A stretch of 7,781 bases of DNA from Clostridiaceae bacterium. Its GTDB lineage: Bacteria; Bacillota_A; Clostridia; Clostridiales; Clostridiaceae. The translations under genes were made by a program, and so were the position numbers. Location of the stretch: NCBI GenBank assembly GCA_029256485.1, contig JAQSXU010000150.1:1-7781 (forward strand), given 5' to 3'. Positions 1 through 4,927 of the stretch are shown piece after piece. Within the stretch, counting starts at the first letter, position 1. Each line of letters opens with the position of its first letter. The notes beneath the pieces are model-generated. The model searched no databases and was not told the origin of the DNA. It saw nothing but the letters and a program-made list of their open reading frames with translations.

Positions 1-1
1 G

Positions 2-577
2 GATGCTATAAATAAATTTGATGAAACAAAAGGTATGAAATTCTCCAGCTATGCCTCTATAAGAATAAAGGGAGCTATGATTGATGAAATCAGAAAGAAC
101 AGTCCAATATCTAAAGGCGCAATTGATAAGCTTAATAGATATAATGAGGCAATAGAGTGGCTCCAAAAGCAATTAAACAGAGAACCAAGCAATAAGGAAA
201 TCAGTGAAAGGTTGGGAATTTCACTGGGAGAAATGAGTGAAATAGAAAATTATATTAATTACATATCTATAGTTTCGCTGGAGGACCTAATTTTTTCTGA
301 AGATGATGATATGCCTCTAATGAGTACTGTTGTGGACGAAAAGAGTCCAAGCCCTGAAAAGAACCTTGAAAAGAAGGAACAATTAGAGTACTTGACTAAA
401 GCTATTGAACTTTTAAATGAAAAGGACAGAACAGTTCTGAGTTTGTATTATTTTGAAGAGCTGACTTTAAAAGAAATTGGTAAAGTACTTTCTGTTTCTG
501 AGTCAAGAGTTTGTCAGCTTCACAGCAGAGCTTTAGTGCATTTAAGGAAATCAATGCAGAAGTTAAAATACATATAA
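2..577 (+). CDS. fliA: RNA polymerase sigma factor for motility (FliA/SigD/WhiG type), 3' part
   Basis: This is the C-terminal 191 residues of a sigma-28 family factor; the reading frame is open to the left edge, so the true start lies outside the window. A Met at base 35 is internal. Region 2 is seen as DAINKFDETKG followed by KFSSYASIRIKGAMIDEIRK, the -10 recognition segment. Region 3 follows (EPSNKEISERLGISLGEMSEIE). Region 4 is near the end: LNEKDRTVLSLYYFEELTLK, then EIGKVLSVSESRVCQLHSRA, the -35 binding helix-turn-helix. The YYFEELTLKEIG and ESRVxQLHSRA signatures are those of FliA/SigD rather than of SigF/G or SigB. In clostridia and bacilli this factor drives late flagellar and motility genes. 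The four genes downstream are flagellar or flagellar-associated and closely spaced, which supports the call. It could be named sigD or whiG in other schemes. Confidence 0.93.
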   Translation, partial: DAINKFDETKGMKFSSYASIRIKGAMIDEIRKNSPISKGAIDKLNRYNEAIEWLQKQLNREPSNKEISERLGISLGEMSEIENYINYISIVSLEDLIFSEDDDMPLMSTVVDEKSPSPEKNLEKKEQLEYLTKAIELLNEKDRTVLSLYYFEELTLKEIGKVLSVSESRVCQLHSRALVHLRKSMQKLKYI

Positions 578-596
578 TATGGTTTAGGAGAAAAAA

Positions 597-1061
597 ATGT
601 GGATTGCATTATTAATTATAGGAGTTTTGCTTATTGTTTTTAATATTAAGGCCATAAATGAAGAAAAAAGTTCATTTTCCAGTAAGCTGCAGTTGAAAGA
701 AGAGGATTTAACTGAAGTGATGATGGAGATAGGACAACTTAGGCAGGAATTTGCAGAAACTTTACTAACAGTTCAGCAGAGTGTAGAGGAAATAAAAACA
801 AAGGTAGAAAATTTGGAAAATAAGCAGTATAATGGAGAAAATACCAAAATTGAAGTGAAAAATGCTTCAGATTTCCTCCATACTAACGAAAATGAAAGTA
901 CTGATGTTTTAGAAATAAAAGAGAATTTAGAAGAAAATAATGTAAAAATAAATGAAGTGGAAGCTTTGCTTAAAGAAAATATTTCAATTGAAGAAATATC
1001 AAAACGTCTTAATATAGGAAAGGGGGAAGTACTATTAATAAAGGATTTATATCTAAAATAA
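597..1061 (+). CDS. SwrB-like single-pass membrane protein of the flagellar operon
   Basis: The protein has 154 residues. The ATG is preceded by TTAGGAG with 6-base spacing, 19 bases after the sigma factor stop. Residues 2-18 (WIALLIIGVLLIVFNI) form one N-terminal membrane anchor. Residues about 25-78 are charged and heptad-like (QLRQEF, VQQSVEEIKTKVENLENK), so a coiled coil is likely. A Glu/Asn-rich linker follows. The last about 30 residues (LLKENISIEEISKRLNIGKG, then EVLLIKDLYLK) resemble a small helix-turn-helix of the kind that ends many clostridial proteins of this sort. In Bacillus subtilis the gene directly after sigD is swrB (ylxL), with the same anchor plus coiled-coil plan, which promotes flagellar export apparatus maturation. 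The match here is position and architecture, not recognised sequence identity, so the function is inferred. Confidence 0.7.
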   Translation: MWIALLIIGVLLIVFNIKAINEEKSSFSSKLQLKEEDLTEVMMEIGQLRQEFAETLLTVQQSVEEIKTKVENLENKQYNGENTKIEVKNASDFLHTNENESTDVLEIKENLEENNVKINEVEALLKENISIEEISKRLNIGKGEVLLIKDLYLK

Positions 1062-1075
1062 CTTATATTAGAGAT

Positions 1076-1261
1076 TTGCTTAGTGATAGAAAATTGCTTT
1101 TAGGTATAGGAATGGGAATATTAATAGGGACTTTCTTCATGCTGGGAGCAAAGGTAAATTATAGTCTAAGCAACAGTCAAATTGAAGAAAAGGCAGCAGC
1201 GCTTGGAATGAAATATCCTGATGAAATTAAGGTAATTAATCAAAAGGGAGTGAGCAAATGA
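1076..1261 (+). CDS. 61-residue membrane protein in flagellar operon
   Basis: This small protein begins at a TTG and has one membrane segment at residues about 7-24 (LLLGIGMGILIGTFFMLG). A short outer or cytoplasmic tail follows, containing IEEKAAALGMKYPDEIK. That tail recalls the small clostridial proteins often found between fliA and the rod genes, but I cannot name the family. The start is uncertain. TTG at 1076 has only a weak upstream GAG, and the frame is open back to 1013, inside the previous gene, with no ATG or GTG available. The stop TGA is embedded in the ATGA that starts the next gene (4-base overlap at 1258-1261), so translation is probably coupled to flgF. This coupling, plus clear protein-like composition, argues that the reading frame is real. 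Function is unknown; a role in rod assembly or export is only a guess from position. Confidence 0.65.
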   Translation: MLSDRKLLLGIGMGILIGTFFMLGAKVNYSLSNSQIEEKAAALGMKYPDEIKVINQKGVSK

Positions 1262-2037
1262 TAAGAGGACTTTATACAGCTGTTTCAGGTATGATAACAC
1301 AGGAAGCTAAACAAGATGTAATTACAAATAACCTTGCAAATGCAAATACAGTTGGTTTTAAGCAGGATAATTTGTCAGCTAAACAGTTTGATGATGTATT
1401 AATATCAAATTATGATAAAATCACTGGAGGGAAAAATGTAAAAAACACAATTGGCAGTTTAAGTTTGGGAAGCGGTATTGACGAAGTAAAAACAGATTTT
1501 ACTCAAGGTATGATTGAAACCACAGATAAGCCAACGGACTTTGCCATAGATGGAAGAGGTTTCTTTGAAGTATCAAGAAATGACGGTGTTGCAACTAATA
1601 CATATTATTCAAGAGACGGCCACTTTCATGTAAATACTGCTGGTTACCTGGTAAATGACAGCGGAGATAATGTGCTTGGAACTAATGTAAACACAAATAA
1701 TACAGAGCCTATTTATGTTGGAAATGGTAAAGTTGTTGTGGATGCAGCAGGAAATATGAGAGTAGATGATCAGCTTAGCTATAAATTCAATTTTGCAGAT
1801 GTAAATAACACGAAGGATTTAACTAAGGTTGGAGATAACTTGTATTCAGCTAAGAATGTAGTACAGGTTAATGCAGCTGTAAAGCAAAATGCTCTTGAAA
1901 AATCAAATGTGAATGTAATAAGTACCATGGTTGACATGATGAATGTAATGAGGAGCTTTGAAACCAATCAAAAGGTTGTTCAGGCAATGGATGATACTTT
2001 AGGAAAAGCTGTTAATGATGTTGGATCCATAAGATAA
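1258..2037 (+). CDS. flgF: Flagellar rod protein, FlgF/FlgG family
   Basis: The 259-residue product is a flagellar basal-body rod protein. Residues 4-35 form the N-terminal rod domain, GLYTAVSGMITQEAKQDVIT then NNLANANTVGFKQ, with the NNLAN..T.GFK signature of the FlgE/F/G/FlgBC superfamily. The centre (residues about 90-160, GMIETTDKPTDFAIDGRGFF and YYSRDGHFHVNTAGYLV) is the FlgE/F/G-like D1 core. The C-terminal about 45 residues (LEKSNVNVISTMVDMMNVMR...QAMDDTLGKAVNDVG) are the Flg_bbr_C coiled coil. The length matches family norms of about 250-265. SD GGGAG lies 7 bases before the ATG, and the start overlaps the previous stop. It is followed after 17 bases by a second family member. In Bacillus the equivalent pair is flhO/flhP; C. 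difficile annotations use flgG1/flgG. Whether this copy is FlgF or FlgG1 cannot be decided by eye. Confidence 0.9.
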   Translation: MIRGLYTAVSGMITQEAKQDVITNNLANANTVGFKQDNLSAKQFDDVLISNYDKITGGKNVKNTIGSLSLGSGIDEVKTDFTQGMIETTDKPTDFAIDGRGFFEVSRNDGVATNTYYSRDGHFHVNTAGYLVNDSGDNVLGTNVNTNNTEPIYVGNGKVVVDAAGNMRVDDQLSYKFNFADVNNTKDLTKVGDNLYSAKNVVQVNAAVKQNALEKSNVNVISTMVDMMNVMRSFETNQKVVQAMDDTLGKAVNDVGSIR

Positions 2038-2054
2038 TATTTGGGGGTTAAAAA

Positions 2055-2855
2055 ATGCTGAGAATATTTTATAATAGCAGAAGTGCAATGATGGCACAGC
2101 AGGAAAAACTGGATAGTATCTCAAACAATCTTGCCAATGTAAATACTGACGGATATAAAACAATAGATGTTAATTTTAAGGATTTAGTATATGAGACATT
2201 GGATAGAACAGGGTATCCAATAACTAATAAACCAGAAGAACAAAAGGGAACTATCAATGGTACTGGTGTAAGAACTGGACAATGGATAAGGGATAATAAG
2301 GAAGGAAACTTGAGACAAACTGGGATGAATACTGATTTTGCCATTGTGGGACCAGGATATTTTTCTGTAACTACACTAAATGGCAGTACTGCATACGAAA
2401 GAAATGGATCTTTTGATGTAGATTCCTCAGGCACAATGGTTGATAAAGAGGGAAATAAAATAAATTTGAATTTAACACAAGCAGGACAGACTGAGCTGAA
2501 TAATGAAGGCGGATTTACAAAAGATAATTTTAATGTTAATGAAGACGGCATCATATCAATAAAAAGAAAAGACGGCACATTCGCGTCCATTGGTAAAATA
2601 GATATTTATAATGCTGTAGGAGATAATGCATTTACATCTATTGGCGATAATCTCTACACCGCAGTTCCAGGAGTTCAGACCTTTGTTCAAGGAGGATCTC
2701 AAATAAAGCAAGGTTACTTAGAAGGATCAAATGTGGATGTTGCAAAAGAAATGACAGATATGATTATTACACAAAGAGCATTTGAACTTGGCTCAAGAGG
2801 ACTGAAGACTGCAGATGACATGTGGGGTCTTGTAAACAGCATCAGAGGAAGATAA
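2055..2855 (+). CDS. flgG: Flagellar distal rod protein, FlgG family
   Basis: This second rod protein of the pair has 266 residues. The N-terminal rod motif is at residues about 5-37 (AMMAQQEKLDSISNNLANVN, then TDGYK). It is followed by FKDLVYETLDRTG, which matches the FEDLLYQT segment typical of FlgG and is lacking in the preceding gene. The central FlgE/F/G core includes GNLRQTGMNTDFAIVGPGYF and YERNGSFDVDSSG. The C-terminal coiled coil is GYLEGSNVDVAKEMTDMIIT then QRAFELGSRGLKTADDMWGL. The GGGGG ribosome site at 2043-2047 is well placed 7 bases before the ATG. FlgG builds the distal rod that crosses the periplasm or wall and joins the hook; it is exported by the flagellar type III system without a cleaved signal, and none is seen. 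This is the last flagellar gene visible, and repeat element A begins 8 bases after the stop. Confidence 0.92.
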   Translation: MLRIFYNSRSAMMAQQEKLDSISNNLANVNTDGYKTIDVNFKDLVYETLDRTGYPITNKPEEQKGTINGTGVRTGQWIRDNKEGNLRQTGMNTDFAIVGPGYFSVTTLNGSTAYERNGSFDVDSSGTMVDKEGNKINLNLTQAGQTELNNEGGFTKDNFNVNEDGIISIKRKDGTFASIGKIDIYNAVGDNAFTSIGDNLYTAVPGVQTFVQGGSQIKQGYLEGSNVDVAKEMTDMIITQRAFELGSRGLKTADDMWGLVNSIRGR

Positions 2856-2863
2856 AGCTTCGC

Positions 2864-3007
2864 TAAAGAATAAAGATTAAACTTTGAAACTAAAGATCAA
2901 AGAATAAATAATGTGGATTTTCGGCTTTGGCCGAAAATCTGAAATTTAAGTTTTGCTGTAAGCAAAACAACAATATTTGTTATTTGTTATTTAATCTTTT
3001 TTATTTT
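2864..3007 (+). repeat. Two-hairpin inverted-repeat element, copy A
   Basis: This is a 144-bp copy of an element found three times in the window. It begins TAAAGAATAAAGATTAAA and ends with a near-mirror TTTAATCTTTTTTATTTT (2990-3007), giving imperfect terminal inverted repeats. Hairpin 1 is GATTTTCGGC (2916-2925) with GCCGAAAATC (2930-2939). Hairpin 2 is GTTTTGCT (2950-2957) with AGCAAAAC (2961-2968). Compared with copy B it carries a 13-base insertion, CTTTGAAACTAAA, in its left arm. It has no coding capacity. It resembles a MITE or REP/ERIC-like non-autonomous palindromic element, and when transcribed it would fold into tandem hairpins just after flgG. No mobilising transposase is identified. 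Confidence 0.8.
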
Positions 3008-3052
3008 GAATTAATTGTTAACTATTCCTTAATCTTTCTTACTGTGTTTTAA
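3008..3052. other. Short AT-rich spacer resembling the right flank of copy B
   Basis: No gene is present. The stretch TTGTTAACTATTCCTTAAT (3018-3036) resembles TTGTAAACTATTCTAAT at 3538-3554, which lies in the same relative position after repeat copy B. The shared block therefore extends beyond the repeat proper. This may mean that the A and B copies arose by a larger local duplication, or that the element is longer than I drew it. Confidence 0.4.
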
Positions 3053-3053
3053 G

Positions 3054-3173
3054 GCTCTTTTATACAATAGTGTTGATAAAGTGTCCAAGCATTATTAAAA
3101 TGGATGCTTGTCCAGCAATTTTTGCATTAAAAACAGCTTATGCTGGAATTATTAAAAGAGCTGAAAAGCTCTT
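3054..3173 (+). other. Nested inverted repeats, possible structured element
   Basis: GCTCTTTTA (3054-3062) pairs with TAAAAGAGC (3153-3161). Inside it are two adjacent hairpins: CAAGCAT (3086-3092) with ATGCTTG (3104-3110), and TCCAGCA (3111-3117) with TGCTGGA (3141-3147). A fourth stem, AAGAGCT (3156-3162) with AGCTCTT (3167-3173) around a GAAA loop, competes with the outer stem because both use 3156-3161. No gene begins close downstream on the + strand. The simplest reading is the folded end of an insertion sequence; a small RNA is possible but unsupported by any promoter. Confidence 0.4.
3156..3173 (-). terminator. Terminator-like hairpin after transposase remnant
   Basis: On the - strand, AAGAGCT and AGCTCTT form a perfect 7-bp stem with a TTTC loop. 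The run TTTTAATAATT follows. It lies 41 bases beyond the stop of the transposase fragment, so it is most simply that gene's old intrinsic terminator. Confidence 0.5.
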
Positions 3174-3214
3174 AAACCTAAGGTTATCTAGCATTACATC
3201 CCGTTAGAGACATA

Positions 3215-3394
3215 TCAATAAAAACAGATATCATCATTTCTCATCTTTATATATGTATTTTCAATATTAATTTTACCTATTGCTGCAATGAACTTTTTTA
3301 TTGCTAATAATGTACTATCAAAATTAATATTCTTTAAAAATTTAAATAAGCTAAGGTAATTATTTAGGTATTTTGTTGCCACTCCATTAAAACT
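3215..3394 (-). pseudogene. Transposase C-terminal fragment
   Basis: Read on the - strand from 3394 to the TGA at 3215-3217, the frame encodes about 58-60 residues. It begins FNGVATKYLNNYLSLFKFLK, continues LLAIKKFIAAIGKIN and ends DDICFY. The FNGVATKYLxNYLxxFxFL pattern is what I recall from the end of DDE transposases of the IS1595/ISXO2-like group; this is memory of a motif, not a search. No zinc-ribbon or catalytic residues remain. The 5' part is missing, and the frame is cut exactly where repeat copy B begins. The repeat was therefore either inserted into the gene or joined to it by a deletion. The fragment has no ribosome site or start and is not expected to be expressed. Confidence 0.55.
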
Positions 3395-3525
3395 AAAGAA
3401 TAAAGATTAAAGATCAAAGATTAAATAATGTGGATTTTCTGCTTCTGCAGAAAATCTTAAATTTAAGTTTTGCCTAAAGCCAAAACAACAATATTTGTTA
3501 TTTATTCTTTAATCTTTTTTATTTA
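3394..3525 (+). repeat. Two-hairpin inverted-repeat element, copy B
   Basis: This 132-bp copy is in the same orientation as copy A. It starts TAAAGAATAAAGATTAAA and ends TTTAATCTTTTTTATTTA (3508-3525), so the ends are close inverted repeats. Hairpin 1 is GATTTTCTGC (3433-3442) with GCAGAAAATC (3447-3456), differing from copy A by one matched pair (G-C to T-A). Hairpin 2 is GTTTTG (3467-3472) with CAAAAC (3481-3486) and is weaker, with a C/C mismatch above the stem. Its left end abuts the transposase fragment. Its right end lies about 20 bases from the putative promoter of the methionine-rich protein gene. Confidence 0.8.
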
Positions 3526-3542
3526 GATATAAGGTTTTTGTA

Positions 3543-3570
3543 AACTATTCTAATATTAATTCATATAATA
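3543..3570 (+). promoter_or_regulatory. Possible SigK/SigE-type promoter of the Met-rich gene
   Basis: CATATAATA (3562-3570) fits the mother-cell -10 patterns CATAnnnTA (SigK) and CATAnAAT-like (SigE). AAC(T) at 3543-3546 fits the short SigK -35 (mAC) with about 15-16 bases between. TATAAT at 3564-3569 is also a vegetative -10, but no good -35 sits 17 bases upstream of it. The ATG is about 31 bases downstream, with AGGGGGA at 3589-3595. The assignment is by pattern only. Confidence 0.35.
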
Positions 3571-3600
3571 AGATAGAGCAAAATTTATAGGGGGATTTAT

Positions 3601-3981
3601 ATGAATAGAAAATATTTCGATGATTATATGGATATGAGAAATATGAATAACAGTTTTGTGTGTCCATTTATGGGTATGAATCAAGGAATGTATCCTTGTG
3701 AAATGATGAATATGACAGCACCTTCACCATGTATGATGGAAAACATAACTCCGATGAACCAACCAAAATGTATGTACAATATGATGCAGCCATATGCACC
3801 AATGTACACAAATCCAATGATGCAGCAATATCCAATGATGCAGGGAAACCCAATGATGCAGCAAAATCCAATGACACAGGAAAACCCAATGGGTAGCCAA
3901 GAAGAAACCATGCCATATCGTTCTATTAATCCATATGAATTAAGAATAAAGACAGTAAACATAGAAGATGTAACAGATTAA
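3601..3981 (+). CDS. Methionine-rich, low-complexity protein, possibly spore-coat-like
   Basis: This 126-residue protein is about 21% Met (26 residues), rich in Pro, Gln, Asn and Tyr, with four Cys (each in a VCP, PCE, PCM or KCM context). The strong ribosome site AGGGGGA precedes the ATG. Residues about 71-100 are a hexapeptide repeat of the form NPMMQQ, encoded by an 18-bp tandem repeat. The C-terminal about 25 residues (PYRSINPYELRIKTVNIEDV) are different: charged, non-repetitive and probably conserved. There is no signal peptide or membrane segment. Low-complexity Met/Pro/Gln/Tyr proteins of this size in clostridia are often spore coat or coat-associated proteins, and the promoter pattern points the same way. 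A metal-binding (Met/Cys, copper-type) role would also fit the composition. I do not recognise a named family. The gene stands alone, closed by a strong terminator. Confidence 0.75.
   Translation: MNRKYFDDYMDMRNMNNSFVCPFMGMNQGMYPCEMMNMTAPSPCMMENITPMNQPKCMYNMMQPYAPMYTNPMMQQYPMMQGNPMMQQNPMTQENPMGSQEETMPYRSINPYELRIKTVNIEDVTD
3811..3900 (+). repeat. 18-bp tandem repeat, five units
   Basis: Five consecutive units of the form AAYCCAATGATGCAGSAA start at 3811, 3829, 3847, 3865 and 3883. They encode [NY]PM[MT]Q[QGE] hexapeptides. The first three are nearly identical, and the fourth and fifth diverge. An in-frame unit length means that copy-number change would lengthen or shorten the protein without a frameshift. 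Confidence 0.9.
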
Positions 3982-4015
3982 TATATACAGCTTTCTTTTA
4001 AATTTTTAAAAAGTT

Positions 4016-4060
4016 AAATGCCTTTTAAGCAAATAAAAGCTTGAAAGGCATTTTATTTTT
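4016..4060 (+). terminator. Strong intrinsic terminator after the Met-rich gene
   Basis: AAATGCCTTTTAAGC (4016-4030) pairs with GCTTGAAAGGCATTT (4039-4053), with one T/G wobble and an 8-base loop. TTTATTTTTCT follows. It lies 34 bases after the stop codon and should separate the Met-rich gene from the membrane protein genes downstream. Confidence 0.88.
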
Positions 4061-4095
4061 CTCTTATGCATATGCATATAAACATATAGATATAA

Positions 4096-4881
4096 TTGGA
4101 GGGAGTTAATCATGGGGTAGGCTATGTATTCGGTACATTATTAAGCATTTTGCTTTGGAAAGTGGACAGACAGTATATATATTTTAAAATAAATTATTTT
4201 TTAAAGAATAAAATATTTATTAAAAACATTTTTATGCAGTTGTTTTATTTATTGGTTATAGTAGTTTTATTATTAATTAGAAAGGAAAATAATGAAATTA
4301 CTAACTTCATTACAGCTTTTATAGTAATAGACATAAGTAATACTGAAAGAAAAAATTTGAAAAAACGTGAGAAGATAAAATTCTATGATTCAATTGCAGC
4401 TATTTCTAATTCTTTGGTTAACGGTTTTGTAGCACCCTTATTTTATATTTTAGTTTTTGGAAACATTTATGGAATTATCTACACCATTATATACAATGTG
4501 AGTTTGGATGAAGAATTGAGTTTGTTTAAATGGATAAATATTATAATATCAATTATTCCATCAATCATTGTTCAAATAATATTATATTTAGCTTATGTTT
4601 CTAGAAATAGAAAAATAACGATGGATTTTAGGGGTGACTATTTTATTAATTTAATATTCAGGCCCATTCTGAACGTGGATATCATTGCTGCATATATAGA
4701 ATCAGTAAACTTCTATTACTGCATGTCCCAGGAGGACTCAAATTATGTAAAAAGCTATGGAGAATATAGCAATAAAATTAATGAGGAGTGCATAAAAGAT
4801 TATTTAGGGTTGGCTTATATAATTTGTATATTGACTTTTATAGTATTTTATATGCTAAAAGTTATTATACTTAGGAAATAA
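4096..4881 (+). CDS. Polytopic membrane protein, apparent degenerate CobD/CbiB relative
   Basis: The protein has 261 residues with hydrophobic segments near 7-21, 43-62, 108-136, 145-168 and 236-258. Several stretches follow the order of motifs I know from CobD/CbiB (adenosylcobinamide-phosphate synthase). HGVGYVFGTL is like HPVRxxGxLI, IVIDISNTERKNL (76-88) is like IVGRDTxxL, and AAISNSLVNGFVAPLFY (101-117) is like ETxAENxxDGxxAPLFY. YNVSLDE (133-139) sits where NTLDSM is expected, and IPSI (154-157) where DDxxNxxPAR is expected. Almost all the polar signature residues are lost, and at 261 residues it is shorter than the usual about 310. It is therefore unlikely to be a working cobalamin enzyme. 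The start is doubtful: TTG at 4096 overlaps the SD itself, while the well-spaced ATG at 4112 runs into TAG after two codons. The remaining frame is long and uninterrupted. Relationship to CobD is from recalled motifs; function is unknown. Confidence 0.6.
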   Translation: MEGVNHGVGYVFGTLLSILLWKVDRQYIYFKINYFLKNKIFIKNIFMQLFYLLVIVVLLLIRKENNEITNFITAFIVIDISNTERKNLKKREKIKFYDSIAAISNSLVNGFVAPLFYILVFGNIYGIIYTIIYNVSLDEELSLFKWINIIISIIPSIIVQIILYLAYVSRNRKITMDFRGDYFINLIFRPILNVDIIAAYIESVNFYYCMSQEDSNYVKSYGEYSNKINEECIKDYLGLAYIICILTFIVFYMLKVIILRK

Positions 4882-4927
4882 AATAGGAGGTTAAAACCTA
4901 TAGGGTTAAAAAAGGGGGCTGGTATAT

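Larger units (their letters stand above)
3053..3394 (-). mobile_element. Probable insertion sequence remnant (transposase 3' end and downstream end region)
   Basis: This 342-base stretch between repeat copies A and B is read on the - strand. It holds a transposase C-terminus (3215-3394), a terminator-like hairpin (3156-3173) and 100 further bases rich in inverted repeats. It may end at GGCTCTTTTATACAATAGTG (3053-3072), which could be an IS terminal repeat. The other end of the element, its partner inverted repeat and the N-terminal transposase domains are absent; the reading frame runs into repeat copy B. Family assignment to the IS1595/ISXO2-like group rests on my recollection of the C-terminal motif and is tentative. 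The end position is inferred, not demonstrated, because no partner terminal repeat is in the window. Confidence 0.45.

Noticed and set aside
2069..2590. Open - strand frame of 173 codons within flgG
   Set aside because: It lies wholly opposite a clear FlgG gene, has no ribosome site, and its Leu/Ser/Pro-rich product is an antisense shadow.
2864..3525. Repeats A and B as a CRISPR array
   Set aside because: The units are over 130 bp with internal hairpins, the space between them is 386 bp of IS remnant, and no cas genes are present.
3668..3962. Two - strand frames across the Met-rich gene
   Set aside because: Their GFPASL- and CCIIGF-type repeats are only the reverse reading of the 18-bp tandem repeat; there is no start signal.
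4064..4096. TATGCATATGCATA palindrome and TATAAT just before the CobD-like gene
   Set aside because: The TATAAT abuts the ribosome site and has no recognisable -35 at the right distance; the palindrome is short and made of simple AT-rich repeats.
4885..4890. Perfect AGGAGG 38 bases before the CPBP start
   Set aside because: No start codon lies at a working distance, and the GGGGG at 4914-4918 serves the CPBP gene. It is probably a chance or relic site, though it can pair weakly with the following ACCT.
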